NCBI GenBank assembly: GCA_942492835.1
Contig: OW818645.1
Coordinates: 3,100,001-3,164,000, forward strand
Direction: 5' to 3'
From: GWB2-37-7 sp942492835
GTDB taxonomy: Bacteria; Bacillota; Clostridia; Lutisporales; Lutisporaceae
DNA length: 64,000 nucleotides
Positions 53,150 to 62,484 of the stretch are shown here, piece after piece. Positions within the stretch are counted from its first letter, which is position 1, and the number at the start of each line of letters is the position of its first letter. The position numbers and the translations under genes were made by a program. The notes under the pieces are model-generated. The model did no database searches. It was not told where the DNA came from and was given only the letters and a program-made list of their open reading frames with translations.

Positions 53150-53443
53150 ATGGACGGAACACAAATAGCTATGTTCGCGTTTCAGACGATCATCACAGTC
53201 ATGATCGGCGCGGTTGGATGGGGTATCAAGAACGCCATCGACGAGCTCAAGAACGCCAACAAAGACAACAAGACAGAGATCGCCGAGGTCAAGAGAGACC
53301 TTGCAGACCTGAAAAGCGATCTCCCCCTCGTATATGTTTTACGAGAGGACTTCATTCGTATTATGAACAACGTCGACACCAAGCTCGACAAAATTATCAG
53401 CAATAACTCGCACAATTCAAATGGAAACACCAAGGAGGGATAA
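53150..53443 (+). CDS. small membrane protein, holin-associated
   Basis: 97 residues. One N-terminal membrane segment (MFAFQTIITVMIGAVGWGIK) and a coiled coil (KDNKTEIAEVKRDLADLKSD). This build resembles XhlA/DUF2730-type proteins next to holins in Mu-like phages. RBS AAAGGAG. It probably assists lysis. Confidence 0.65.
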   Translation: MDGTQIAMFAFQTIITVMIGAVGWGIKNAIDELKNANKDNKTEIAEVKRDLADLKSDLPLVYVLREDFIRIMNNVDTKLDKIISNNSHNSNGNTKEG

Positions 53444-53450
53444 TTGAATC

Positions 53451-53774
53451 ATGGGAATTATGGACGAAACCACCGAACGAGAAGTAGACCGCAACAAGGC
53501 GATCAGAGGCTACATCATCCGAGCCCTCGCTAAGGGAAGTCAGAACGCGCTGCTCGTTCGTCAAATTACAAACGCCCTCGTCGCCGATGGTCTTATTTTC
53601 TCCCCGGACATTAGCAAGCATCTCGACTACCTCAAAGAGGCGGGCTACATCGCATTCACAGATCGCACAGCGAACGCCTACACGGCATATCGTCGCGACG
53701 CGGTCATCAAGCTCACCCGAAAAGGTGTCGACCTTGTTGAGAGTACGATCGACGACCCCGGAGTCGATGTCTAA
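53451..53774 (+). CDS. winged-helix phage protein
   Basis: 107 residues. NKAIRGYIIRALAKGSQNAL, VRQITNALVADG and HLDYLKEAGYIAFTD form a winged-helix pattern like the short proteins in front of terminase genes of Mu-like phages (Mu gp26 position). The stop and the next ATG overlap (TAATGG). Confidence 0.65.
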   Translation: MGIMDETTEREVDRNKAIRGYIIRALAKGSQNALLVRQITNALVADGLIFSPDISKHLDYLKEAGYIAFTDRTANAYTAYRRDAVIKLTRKGVDLVESTIDDPGVDV

Positions 53775-54337
53775 TGGCGGAGAGAAGACGGACGAGAGTG
53801 AGCTCCACCGTCGACAGGCTGCCGGATGATATAAAGGGGCAGCTTGACGCAAAGCTCCTCGACACGTCTATCACCTACGCGGACGTGTCCGCATGGCTAA
53901 AGGACGAGGGATTCGAGATCAGCAAGTCAGCAATCGGACGCTATGCTATCAGGTCAAACCAAGCAGCGCAGCGTGTCGTGGAAACCCTTCAACGGACAAA
54001 GGCAATCGCTGCAGCCGTTGACGCAAACCCCGACCTCGACTACACAAAGGCCGCGAGCATGGTGCTCATGGACGGCCTCATGCAGAAAGTCTCAACGGCT
54101 GAGGAGGAGTTCTCCGAGATGCCGCTCGACAAAGCCGGGAGGCTGATCGCTTCCTTATCGAGGAACGCAACCTACGACAAGAGAGTCCGTCAGGATATGA
54201 AGAAAAAAGCGGAGCTCGCTTTTGACGAGATGGAAGCCGAACTCATGTCGGCGATCAAGCAAGACCCGACCCTCTCCGGCGAGCTGCACAGCATACTCAG
54301 CAGAGCACGGGAGAAGGTGATTACAAGTGAAGATTAA
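53774..54337 (+). CDS. DUF3486 protein, probable terminase small subunit
   Basis: 187 residues. RVSSTVDRLPDDIKGQLDAK, LKDEGFEISKSAIGRYAIRS and the helical C-terminus match DUF3486 (Mu gp27), the likely DNA-recognition subunit for packaging. It overlaps the terminase large subunit gene by 11 bases. Confidence 0.85.
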   Translation: MAERRRTRVSSTVDRLPDDIKGQLDAKLLDTSITYADVSAWLKDEGFEISKSAIGRYAIRSNQAAQRVVETLQRTKAIAAAVDANPDLDYTKAASMVLMDGLMQKVSTAEEEFSEMPLDKAGRLIASLSRNATYDKRVRQDMKKKAELAFDEMEAELMSAIKQDPTLSGELHSILSRAREKVITSED

Positions 54338-56099
54338 CCTTACCGAGTACATTGAAAAACTTGAAGAACAAGAAGACCGAGAAGCGGTCGCAAACCGAGA
54401 GTATCAGAAGGAACTCTTTGAACAATACGTCGTAAGGAACGGAAACTTCCAAGACATCAGGGGGCAGCTCCTTGAGGAACATCGCAAGGGTGCAGAGCTC
54501 ACGGGCCCGAAGGGACTGAGAAAAAAGCTCGGAGCCTTCGATCTTGAATACTTCGGTAGAGCCTACCTCCCCCATTACTTCGTCAGAGAGTCGCCTGAGT
54601 TTCACGGCGAACTCGATGCAATTTGGCAGGATGGCGTCCTCAAGGGCAAGAACCCATTCACAGACGCAAAGGAAATCAGCCGAGCCGAGGGATGCAGACG
54701 CGCAGTCGAGGCTCCCCGTGGTCACGCAAAGAGTACGACGTTTACATTCAAGGACAGCGTTCACGCCGCAGTATACGGCTACAAACATTATGAGATCATT
54801 CTCTCCGACAGCTCGGAACAGGCTGAGGGTTTCCTCACCGACATCAAGACCGAGTTCGAGGAGAACGCCGCAATCCGCGAGGACTTCGGAGAGCTCGAGG
54901 GTAAAGTTTGGAAGGCTTCCGTCATCCTCCTATCTAATGGCACGAAGATCGAAGCCCTCGGCGCAGGAAAGAAGATCAGAGGACGACGTCATAAACAATG
55001 GAGACCCGACCTCATTCTTTGCGACGATCTTGAAAATGACGAGAATGTGAACACTCCCGATCAGCGAAAGAAGCTCCGTAATTGGTTTTATAAAGCCGTC
55101 AGTAAGGCGGGCGACACTTACACCGACATCGTCTACATCGGCACCCTGCTCCACTTTGACGCATTACTTGCGAACGTGGCGCAGAACCCGAGCTATAAGA
55201 CGGTCAAGTATAGAGGTGTCATCAGCTTCGCAGACAATACGGAACTATGGGACGCATGGGAGGCTATCTTCACAGACCTCGGAAATGACAACAGACAAGA
55301 GGAAGCAAAGGAGTTCTTTGAGCAGAACCGCGAGGCGATGCTTGAGGGAACAGCGGTCTTGTGGGAAGCAAAGCTCTCCTACTACGACCTCATGGTTATT
55401 CGGGTATCTGAGGGCGAGGCGTCATTCAATAGTGAAATACAAAACGACCCGATCGACCCCGAGAGCTGCACCTTTAACGAGGAATGGTTCGACTTCTACG
55501 ACGATGACGGAAAGATGCCCCCGGACTTCGCAGACCCACGCTTCATCTTTATTGGGTCGAATGACCCGTCACTCGGCAAGAATAAGAAGTCAGACACAAG
55601 CTCTATCTTCGCCCTTGCTAAAGACACGATGACGGGCTACATCTACATCCTGATCGCGGACATCTCAAAGCGAAAACCCGATCAGATTATCGAGGACGCC
55701 ATCGAGGCAAGTCGCCGCCTACAGCGAGACTACAAGAGGCCCTACTATCAGTTCGGCGTCGAGGCGGTTCAGTTTCAATATTATTTCGCGGAGATCATGC
55801 GGCAAAAGTCCGCAGAGGTCGGCGAGTATCTCCCTATCGTGGAGATCAACAGCGTCCAAAACAAAGACGCTCGCATACAGAGCTTGCAGCCTTTTGTAAA
55901 AAACGGCTACATCAAGTTCAGTAAAAAGCACAAGACCCTCCTCAAGCAGATGTCGGAGTACCCAATGGGTAAAAACGATGACGGCCCGGATGGTTTACAA
56001 ATGGGCGTCAAGCTCGCGCTCGACGTCAAGGTCGGCAGGAAGGTCGACTATAGATCAGTTATATCTCGCGCTCTGGACTTCCGGCGCGGGGCCTACTAA
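54327..56099 (+). CDS. terminase large subunit
   Basis: 590 residues. The ATPase has a Walker A-like RGHAKST (131-137) and Walker B LILCDD (229-234) with Glu following; the RNase-H-like nuclease begins FIFIGSNDPSLGKNKKSDTS (Asp 413). This is the Mu gp28 type. It pumps phage DNA into heads and cuts it, by headful in Mu. The end of the gene overlaps nothing; the portal gene begins 15 bases later. Confidence 0.92.
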   Translation: MKINLTEYIEKLEEQEDREAVANREYQKELFEQYVVRNGNFQDIRGQLLEEHRKGAELTGPKGLRKKLGAFDLEYFGRAYLPHYFVRESPEFHGELDAIWQDGVLKGKNPFTDAKEISRAEGCRRAVEAPRGHAKSTTFTFKDSVHAAVYGYKHYEIILSDSSEQAEGFLTDIKTEFEENAAIREDFGELEGKVWKASVILLSNGTKIEALGAGKKIRGRRHKQWRPDLILCDDLENDENVNTPDQRKKLRNWFYKAVSKAGDTYTDIVYIGTLLHFDALLANVAQNPSYKTVKYRGVISFADNTELWDAWEAIFTDLGNDNRQEEAKEFFEQNREAMLEGTAVLWEAKLSYYDLMVIRVSEGEASFNSEIQNDPIDPESCTFNEEWFDFYDDDGKMPPDFADPRFIFIGSNDPSLGKNKKSDTSSIFALAKDTMTGYIYILIADISKRKPDQIIEDAIEASRRLQRDYKRPYYQFGVEAVQFQYYFAEIMRQKSAEVGEYLPIVEINSVQNKDARIQSLQPFVKNGYIKFSKKHKTLLKQMSEYPMGKNDDGPDGLQMGVKLALDVKVGRKVDYRSVISRALDFRRGAY

Positions 56100-56113
56100 G
56101 GAGGTGAGGCACA

Positions 56114-57712
56114 TTGTCAAAGAAAAAAAGGCAGCAGACACAGAGGAGCGCACAGGCTCCACCTATGAGAAGACCCGAAACAAACGAGATCGCGGTCGCT
56201 CAAGTGCAAGACAAATATTCTGAGTACCCGTCGAACGGCCTCACCCCGGTCAAGCTCGCTGAGATATTCAAAGAAGCGGACACGGGTGACGTGCTTCGTC
56301 AGATGGAACTCTTCGAGGAGTTTGAAGAAAAAGACCCGCACCTATTCAGTCAGCTCCAAACGAGGAAAAACGCCGTCACGGGTCTCGACTATGAGATCAT
56401 CCCGTTTGACTCAGACGACCCTCGTGACAAAGAGATCGCCGAGTTTGTCAAGTCAGAGTTTGAAAGTCTCGAGGGATTCGAGGACATTCAAATGGATTTA
56501 CTTGACGCAATCGGAAAAGGTTTCGCCGTCTCTGAAATTATTTGGGGTTACGACGAAGGTCGAACCGTTGTCACGGAGGTCAAGAACAGGCACCAAAAGC
56601 GGTTCTTTTGGGACGCGGTTGACGACACCTTCAAGGTCAGGACAAGGGAATTTCCCGAAGGAATCTTTCTTCCTGAGAACAAGTTCCTAATTCATCACTA
56701 CAAAGCCCGCAGCGGGCACCCGTCAAGGGCGGGCGTTCTCCGTGTGGTCGCGTGGATGTACCTCTTTAAGAACTACGACCTTAAGGATTGGGTCGCATTT
56801 TGCGAGGTGTACGGGATGCCTCTCCGCCTCGGCAAATATCAGCCGGGGGCAAGTGAAGCCGACAAGGCCGCTCTCATGCAAGCACTCGTTCAGATCGGAG
56901 CAGACGCGGCGGGTATTATCCCGGACGGAACGACGATCGAATTTATAAACACTGACAAGGCAAGTTCGACCGACCTCTATGAACGATTGGCTCGTTATTG
57001 TGACGAGCAGATCAGCAAGGCAGTCCTCGGACAGACCCTCACATCGGACTCAGGCGGTGGCAGCTTCGCACAGTCAAAGACGCACAACGAAGTCAGACAC
57101 GACCTCACCGTCGCGGATTGCAAAGCCCTCGCGGCTACAATCAGGAGAGACCTCATTCGTCCCCTTGTGCTTTTCAACTTCGGGGAAGACAAGAGAATCC
57201 CCTACATCCGATATGATTGCGAAGAAGCGGGAGACCTTAAAGAGACCGCCGAGATCATCGGAACCCTAATCGAAAAGACAGGGCTCAAGATACCGACAAG
57301 CTATCTCTACAAAAAGTTCAGTATACCGAAGCCGGAAGAAGGCGAGGAAGTTGCGACTCCCTCATTCACTCCGGCCCCACAAATACCGCTCAAGCATGAT
57401 GCAAACGCGGCAGCACTCGAGCAGATTGAGCTCAAGAACAAGACAGCCCCCGAGCTCGGGACGCAGGAGCGCATTGACTACATCGCAGACGCAGCCGTCA
57501 AGAAAAGCGGCGGAGCCTTCCGAAAAGCATTTGCCCCGGTTCTCAAAATAATTGACAAAGCCGGGAGCCTTGAGGAGCTTCGCGATATGTTCCAAAGTGA
57601 CAAAGAAGTCGCGCAGCTATTCGGAGAGATGGACGTCTCAGACGTGGAGGAACTTCTTCAAAAGGTCATGATATACGCCAACCTCGAGGGGCGGGTGAAA
57701 TCCGATGGCTGA
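56114..57712 (+). CDS. portal protein, DUF935 (Mu gp29-like)
   Basis: 532 residues from TTG (AGGAGGTG 7 bases before). LAEIFKEADTGDVLRQMELF, KDPHLFSQLQTRKNAVTGLD, KSFAV-like ISEIIWGYDEG and LGKYQPGAS...KAALMQALVQIG, with LTSDSGGGSFAQSKTHNEVR, are those of the DUF935 portal family. It forms the DNA gate at one head vertex. It overlaps the next gene by 8 bases. Confidence 0.9.
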   Translation: MSKKKRQQTQRSAQAPPMRRPETNEIAVAQVQDKYSEYPSNGLTPVKLAEIFKEADTGDVLRQMELFEEFEEKDPHLFSQLQTRKNAVTGLDYEIIPFDSDDPRDKEIAEFVKSEFESLEGFEDIQMDLLDAIGKGFAVSEIIWGYDEGRTVVTEVKNRHQKRFFWDAVDDTFKVRTREFPEGIFLPENKFLIHHYKARSGHPSRAGVLRVVAWMYLFKNYDLKDWVAFCEVYGMPLRLGKYQPGASEADKAALMQALVQIGADAAGIIPDGTTIEFINTDKASSTDLYERLARYCDEQISKAVLGQTLTSDSGGGSFAQSKTHNEVRHDLTVADCKALAATIRRDLIRPLVLFNFGEDKRIPYIRYDCEEAGDLKETAEIIGTLIEKTGLKIPTSYLYKKFSIPKPEEGEEVATPSFTPAPQIPLKHDANAAALEQIELKNKTAPELGTQERIDYIADAAVKKSGGAFRKAFAPVLKIIDKAGSLEELRDMFQSDKEVAQLFGEMDVSDVEELLQKVMIYANLEGRVKSDG

Positions 57713-58445
57713 GATCGACGGCATCTTCTCAAGGAGTGACATGACATTCGAGGAGGCGGCTGACTACTTCAAAGAACGCGTTCCTGTGACGTCTTCACAA
57801 TTTTATAAGATCGCCGACGAATACAGATCACTCGCATTCACCGTCTCAGGTTACACAAAGGCGCAGATTCTCAAGAGGTTTTATGACGAGATTCTTGCGG
57901 CGATTGAAGACGGAACAACACTCTACACGTTTCGGGATAATATGAACAGCTTTCTCGAGTCGGAAGGCTATGAGGGGCTCACCCCACTACAGGCTGACAA
58001 CATATTCAGAACCAACATTCAGACAGCCTACAGTGTGGGACACTATCAGCAGATGACAGACCCCGGCGTCATGCAGCTCCGTCCCTATTGGTTATACGAC
58101 GCTGTCAATGACGCTCACACAAGACCGAGTCATCTTGCTATGGATGGAAAGGTCTTCCCGGCAGACTCTCCTATTTGGGATACATGGTACCCACCGAACG
58201 GCTTCCGTTGCCGCTGCACCGTGCGATCACTCTCGCGGCGTCAGGTAGAACAGCAAGGTCTCAAGGTGGAAACAGAAACCCCGAGGGCGGCAGAGCTCGC
58301 CGATGGGCGGTTTGTGAACATACTCCCCGACCCGAACTTCTCCACCAACCCGGCGAAGGTTCGGTTCAGCCCTGACCTTAAAGACTACCCCGAACCGCTT
58401 GTCAAGGCGTATCAAAAACGGGAAAAGACGAATCCGTCACCGTGA
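57705..58445 (+). CDS. Mu F-like minor head protein
   Basis: 246 residues. RTNIQTAYSVGHYQQM, then DAHTRPSHLAMDGKVFP and WYPPNGFRCRCTVRSLS are the Mu protein F-like signature near the C-terminus. It is shorter than Mu gpF (about 425 residues), close to the SPP1 gp7-type length. It helps to start head assembly. Confidence 0.88.
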   Translation: MAEIDGIFSRSDMTFEEAADYFKERVPVTSSQFYKIADEYRSLAFTVSGYTKAQILKRFYDEILAAIEDGTTLYTFRDNMNSFLESEGYEGLTPLQADNIFRTNIQTAYSVGHYQQMTDPGVMQLRPYWLYDAVNDAHTRPSHLAMDGKVFPADSPIWDTWYPPNGFRCRCTVRSLSRRQVEQQGLKVETETPRAAELADGRFVNILPDPNFSTNPAKVRFSPDLKDYPEPLVKAYQKREKTNPSP

Positions 58446-58582
58446 GCCTCTCAGAGCCTCTATAAAGGACGCAAAGGTTCGGGGGTGTAATTCTTCGCGT
58501 TTGGTCATTTAACGGCGTTATCACGCGGAGTAACGGGGTTTAAAACGGTTCGGGAAGTCAATGAAGAATAAGAGGTGGAAAA
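58446..58582. other. non-coding gap inside the head operon
   Basis: 137 bases, long for this packed operon. It holds AACGGCGTTATCACGCGG with GTAACGGGGTT, loosely symmetric, and an RBS AAGAGGTGG at the end. No ORF is supported; a promoter or processing site is possible. Confidence 0.35.
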
Positions 58583-59623
58583 ATGAAAGGTTTTATCGTT
58601 TGCAAGGGGGGCGAGGCAAAGATTGAGGGGGTTCCCGAGATCGTCAAGCTCCTCCCTCTCGGACACGTTCAAAGTCAAAAGGGCGACTTTGAGGTAGATG
58701 CCGAGAGCTTCGCAGAAATGAAGCGAAGTTTTGAAGGCCGAGGCATCGACATCGTCATCGACTATGAGCACCAAACACTCAAAGACGTGCAAGCTCCGGC
58801 GGGTGGATGGATAAAAGAGCTCCTCCTTCAGGAGGACGCCATCGCCGCCAAAGTCGAATGGACGCCAACGGGCAAGAAGTACCTCGAGAACAAGGAATAC
58901 AAGTATCTCTCCCCGGTGGTGCTCGTTCGTAAGAGCGACAACAAAGCGACGTCGCTGCACTCGGCAGCACTCACAAACAGCCCGGCGATCGACGGAATGT
59001 TCCCGATCGTCAATTCACTCACATTTGAAGGAGGAAAAGAAAACATGGACATTATCAGCAAAATTGCAGCCCTGCTCGGACTCGAGGAAGGCGCGACGGA
59101 AGATCAGGTCATGGAAGCACTTGGCGCGGTACTGACAGAGGCAAAAGACCTCAAGGAAAAAACCGCTCAGGATGGCAAAGCCGACGAAGAAGCCGGAAAA
59201 GTAGTCGCAAATAAAACTGTTTGCGAGCTTCTCGGCCTGACGGCGGGAGCTCCTACCGAGGACGTAACCGCCAAGATCATGGAACTCAAGACAGGCAAAG
59301 GCTCGGGATTTAATTCTGAGAGCGAGATCAAGGCTCTCAAAGCGCAGCTCGCAGACCGTGACGCCGACGAGGCAGTCGTCAAGGCTCTCAAGTCGGGGAA
59401 AATCTCGGCAGCTCAAAAAGAATGGGCTAAGGGCTACGCGCTCAAAGACCCGACCGGGTTCACGTCATTCGTGGAGAAGGCTCCGCAGGTGGTACCTACC
59501 GGAGAAATTGATCTCGACGCGAAAGTTCTCAAGGATAACAAACCCTCTGAGGAGACAATGCTTGCTTGCAAGCTGCTCGGCGTCTCCGAAGAAGACGTCA
59601 AGAAGTACGGAAAGGAGTGCTAA
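58583..59623 (+). CDS. head maturation protease/scaffold fusion, Mu gpI-like
   Basis: 346 residues. The N-terminal half (1-150; LPLGHVQSQKGDFEVDAESF, IDIVIDYEHQTLK with the conserved His, and LSPVVLVRKSDNKATSLHSA ALTNSP) is the Mu gpI protease domain. The C-terminal half is helical and Ala/Lys/Glu-rich like a scaffold. It shapes the prohead and is then cut. A nested start lies at 59045. Confidence 0.88.
   Translation: MKGFIVCKGGEAKIEGVPEIVKLLPLGHVQSQKGDFEVDAESFAEMKRSFEGRGIDIVIDYEHQTLKDVQAPAGGWIKELLLQEDAIAAKVEWTPTGKKYLENKEYKYLSPVVLVRKSDNKATSLHSAALTNSPAIDGMFPIVNSLTFEGGKENMDIISKIAALLGLEEGATEDQVMEALGAVLTEAKDLKEKTAQDGKADEEAGKVVANKTVCELLGLTAGAPTEDVTAKIMELKTGKGSGFNSESEIKALKAQLADRDADEAVVKALKSGKISAAQKEWAKGYALKDPTGFTSFVEKAPQVVPTGEIDLDAKVLKDNKPSEETMLACKLLGVSEEDVKKYGKEC
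59045..59623 (+). CDS. nested scaffold protein (Mu gpZ-like), internal start
   Basis: 192 residues in the same frame as the protease, from an ATG at 59045 preceded by AAGGAGGAAAA, the best RBS inside the gene. MDIISKIAALLGLEEGATED begins right at the end of the protease domain. Mu makes its scaffold Z in this way from the 3' part of gene I. Confidence 0.65.
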   Translation: MDIISKIAALLGLEEGATEDQVMEALGAVLTEAKDLKEKTAQDGKADEEAGKVVANKTVCELLGLTAGAPTEDVTAKIMELKTGKGSGFNSESEIKALKAQLADRDADEAVVKALKSGKISAAQKEWAKGYALKDPTGFTSFVEKAPQVVPTGEIDLDAKVLKDNKPSEETMLACKLLGVSEEDVKKYGKEC

Positions 59624-59626
59624 ACA

Positions 59627-60067
59627 ATGTCAGCATTAACCACAGAAAGAGACACAAGTGAAATCGCCAACGGCGCAAAGACTCTCGTTCTCCCTGTTAA
59701 GGGAGCGACGACAATCCATCAGGGAGGGCTCGTTGTGCTTGATGCAAGCGGCTACGCAATCCCGGGCAAGAAGGCCACAGGACTTACCGCAGTCGGGCGA
59801 GCTGAGGAAACAGTCGTAAACAACGGCGCGGATGGCGAGCTTGTTATTCGAGTAACTCGAGGCGTGTTCATTTGGGATAACACCGCAACCGCTGCAAACA
59901 AGATCACCGCCGCCCACGTTCTCAAACCTTGCTACATTGAGGACGACCAAACAGTCACCACTCTTGCTACAGGGGCATCTATCGCCGGACTCGTTATTCG
60001 AGTGGACGATGAAGGTGTCGCCGTGGAGATCAATTCCATCGTCACTGCACCCGCAGCGGGCGCATAA
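59627..60067 (+). CDS. head decoration-like protein (DUF2190-like)
   Basis: 146 residues, beta-rich. TIHQGGLVVLDASGYAIPGK, GLTAVGRAEETVVN and IRVTRGVFIWDNTAT followed by IGCYIEDDQTV-like CYIEDDQTVTTL fit capsid decoration proteins located between the protease and major head genes in Mu-like phages. RBS AAAGGAG. Confidence 0.7.
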   Translation: MSALTTERDTSEIANGAKTLVLPVKGATTIHQGGLVVLDASGYAIPGKKATGLTAVGRAEETVVNNGADGELVIRVTRGVFIWDNTATAANKITAAHVLKPCYIEDDQTVTTLATGASIAGLVIRVDDEGVAVEINSIVTAPAAGA

Positions 60068-60093
60068 CTAAAACATAAGGAGGAAGAACAACT

Positions 60094-60984
60094 ATGATTA
60101 TTAGTTCTCAGAACATGAGGGGCATCTACGTCGCATTTAACACTTTGTTTAACAAGGCGTTTGCAGAGACGTCTCCCCTCGTTGACAAAGTCGCAACGGT
60201 CACTCCGTCCACTACGGACGCGGAAACTTACGCATGGCTCGGAGATATTCCCGGCATGAGGGAATGGGCCGGAGATCGTGAGATTCAGAACCTCAGCAAC
60301 TCCGACTACACCATCAAGAACAAAGACTTCGAGCTTACGGTAGGCGTTCCTCGTAACGCCATTGAGGATGACAAGATTGGTCTTTACAATCCGTCGATTC
60401 AGATGCTCGGACAGTCCGCAGCACTTCATCCTGACGAGCTTGTCTTTGAGCTGCTAAAGGGCGGCTTTGAGAACAACTGCTACGACGGGAAGCCTTTCTT
60501 CTCTACCGAGCACCTTGTCGGCAAGAAAAAGGTATCCAACAAAGGCACCGCGAAGCTCACGCCTGAAAGTTACATTGCAGCCCGCTCCGCTGTCATGAGC
60601 ATCACAAACAGCAAAGGACGCCCTCTCAAGCTCGTTCCGAACCTTCTTGTCGTGCCCCCTGCACTTGAGGGGATGGCGAGGAAGATTCTGCTTGCAGATC
60701 AGATTGACGGCACAACGAACACCATGAAGGGAACCGCCGAGCCTTTAGTCGTTCCCGATCTTGCCGGAGCTGATTCCTCGTGGTATCTGCTTTGTACATT
60801 AAAGCCTATCAAGCCGCTGATTTTTCAGCAGAGACAGAAGGCAAAATTCGTCAGCAAGACCGACGAGAAAGACGACAACGTCTTCATGAGCAAGCAGTAT
60901 CTTTACGGTGCAGACTCTCGAGGAAACGCAGGATTTGGATTTTGGCAGATGGCCTTCGGTTCCGATGGCTCTGCTAACGCCTAA
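60094..60984 (+). CDS. major head protein, Mu gpT-like
   Basis: 296 residues. IYVAFNTLFNKAFAETSPLV, TDAETYAWLGDIPGMREWAG, FELTVGVPRNAIEDDKIGLY and CYDGKPFFSTEHLVG are Mu-like prophage major head subunit (gpT) signatures. The length matches Mu gpT (about 305). It forms the capsid shell. RBS AAGGAGG. Confidence 0.93.
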   Translation: MIISSQNMRGIYVAFNTLFNKAFAETSPLVDKVATVTPSTTDAETYAWLGDIPGMREWAGDREIQNLSNSDYTIKNKDFELTVGVPRNAIEDDKIGLYNPSIQMLGQSAALHPDELVFELLKGGFENNCYDGKPFFSTEHLVGKKKVSNKGTAKLTPESYIAARSAVMSITNSKGRPLKLVPNLLVVPPALEGMARKILLADQIDGTTNTMKGTAEPLVVPDLAGADSSWYLLCTLKPIKPLIFQQRQKAKFVSKTDEKDDNVFMSKQYLYGADSRGNAGFGFWQMAFGSDGSANA

Positions 60985-61019
60985 GACAGCGACACTCTAA
61001 CAAGAAGGGAGGGGACAGC

Positions 61020-61475
61020 GTGGCATATTGTACAAACAAAGAAGTCCGGGACATGATAAAGGACGACGCTCTGAACACTCTGATTGGCGACACCTTCATC
61101 GAAGACCCGGCGCAGAGAGAAGAACGCATCCTTCCGATTATCGAGGAGGCGATCACAGACGCGGACGGCGAGATCGACGGCTACCTTGCTAAGAGGTACA
61201 CCGTTCCAATTGATCCGGCTCCGAAGGTTATCAACAAATTCTCAAAGGACATCGCGATTTACAATCTGTTCTCCCGCGTCGGCATTGACGAGAGCAGTGA
61301 GGAGAAAAACTATCTCAACCGCTACAATGCGGCGATCAAGTTTCTCACGCTTGTCGCGGAGGGTAAGGTCTCGCTCGGGTCTAAGACCGACGACCCGGCA
61401 ATCACAGCAAAGACCGGGTTCGCGGTAAAGTCAAACAAGCGGTTATTTGACCGCGAAAAGCTGAGGGGGATGTAG
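61020..61475 (+). CDS. DUF1320 head-tail connector protein (Mu gp36-like)
   Basis: 151 residues from GTG (GGAGGGG upstream). AYCTNKEVRDMIKDDALNTL, ITDADGEIDGYLAKRYTVPI and NLFSRVGIDE match DUF1320. It probably forms a ring below the portal. Confidence 0.88.
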   Translation: MAYCTNKEVRDMIKDDALNTLIGDTFIEDPAQREERILPIIEEAITDADGEIDGYLAKRYTVPIDPAPKVINKFSKDIAIYNLFSRVGIDESSEEKNYLNRYNAAIKFLTLVAEGKVSLGSKTDDPAITAKTGFAVKSNKRLFDREKLRGM

Positions 61476-61478
61476 ACC

Positions 61479-61970
61479 ATGTACAGCATCCGGCTCGAAG
61501 GAGACACCCGCCGCGTACTAAAGAAGATCAAGCAGTTTTCGGAGATCGACAAAAAGAAGATCAACGCAGCCCTCAGTGAAACAAGCCGCGACTCGACACT
61601 CGAGAGATTCAAGCAGAGCCGCGACCCCGAGGGTAAGAGATGGCAGACTTCAATCAGGGCGGCGCAGGAAGGCGGCAAAACGCTCATTCAGAGCGCGCAG
61701 CTTAGAAACTCCATTAAATCGAAGTCGGATGTCTCGGGGTTCGCAGTCGGCACAAATGTCGTACATGCGGCGACGCATCAGTTCGGAGAAAATGGCCGAA
61801 CTATCCGAGCCTCGAAAGCAAAGGCTCTCCGCTTCCAAGTGGGCGGACGATGGGTCAGCAAGAAGAAAGTCAGGGTCAACATCCCGGCCCGTCCATTCCT
61901 CGGCTTTTCCGACGATGATATGCAGGAGATGAAGGCAACCGTTGAGGACTTCATCGCAAGGGGGGAATAA
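61479..61970 (+). CDS. virion morphogenesis protein, Mu gpG-like
   Basis: 163 residues. FKQSRDPEGKRWQTSIRAAQ, LIQSAQLRNSIKSKSDVSGF, VVHAATHQFGENGRTI and IPARPFLGFSDDDMQEM are the phage virion morphogenesis (gpG / tail completion) pattern. Three bases after the previous stop. Confidence 0.9.
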   Translation: MYSIRLEGDTRRVLKKIKQFSEIDKKKINAALSETSRDSTLERFKQSRDPEGKRWQTSIRAAQEGGKTLIQSAQLRNSIKSKSDVSGFAVGTNVVHAATHQFGENGRTIRASKAKALRFQVGGRWVSKKKVRVNIPARPFLGFSDDDMQEMKATVEDFIARGE

Positions 61971-61971
61971 C

Positions 61972-62484
61972 ATGTATTCACAATGCAAGCAGTACCTCCT
62001 CGACAAGCTCAAGGGTGCGGGACTCCTCTCTAACCCATACACGAGCATGAAGGCTCTCGAAAAAAGTCAGGAAAGTCACATAGGCGCGGTTCTATTTGAG
62101 AATGAAGCTTATCTCCGTAACGGCTCAAAAACACGATACAGTGACCAAACAGGGGCGACAGTAAAAAGGAGAAAAGCGTTCGACAGGAACCTCACCTTCA
62201 CGGTGACAATCGGAGACTATACGGACGACAAGGTCGAGGAAATCCTCACGGGTTTCCTTGCAAACCTTGACAAGGGCCTCTACATCGACGGCAACTTCAC
62301 GCCGCTCGAAGTCGAGGGGGCGGATTGGGTCGATAAAGACGACAGCATCCTAAAAGCAAAAGTCGCCGTTCAAGTGAAGATCACTTTCTACGGCGGAGTA
62401 TATAAAGACACGACCTTCGCAAAGCTCAAGGAGATCGAGGTCGAGTCCATAAACAAGGGAAAGGAGACCAATGATGGCAGTTAA
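61972..62484 (+). CDS. tail terminator-like protein (Mu gp37 position)
   Basis: 170 residues from the ATG at 61972 (GGGGGAATAAC upstream); an upstream in-frame ATG lies inside the gpG-like gene. YSQCKQYLLDKLKGAGLLSN, GAVLFENEAYLRNGSKTRYS and RRKAFDRNLTFTVTIGDYTD suggest a tail-end protein. Family only partly recognised; the place supports it. Confidence 0.65.
   Translation: MYSQCKQYLLDKLKGAGLLSNPYTSMKALEKSQESHIGAVLFENEAYLRNGSKTRYSDQTGATVKRRKAFDRNLTFTVTIGDYTDDKVEEILTGFLANLDKGLYIDGNFTPLEVEGADWVDKDDSILKAKVAVQVKITFYGGVYKDTTFAKLKEIEVESINKGKETNDGS

Noticed and set aside
58446..58582. A missing gene between the F-like and protease genes
   Set aside because: No frame of useful length with a start; the gap holds only an RBS and weak symmetry.
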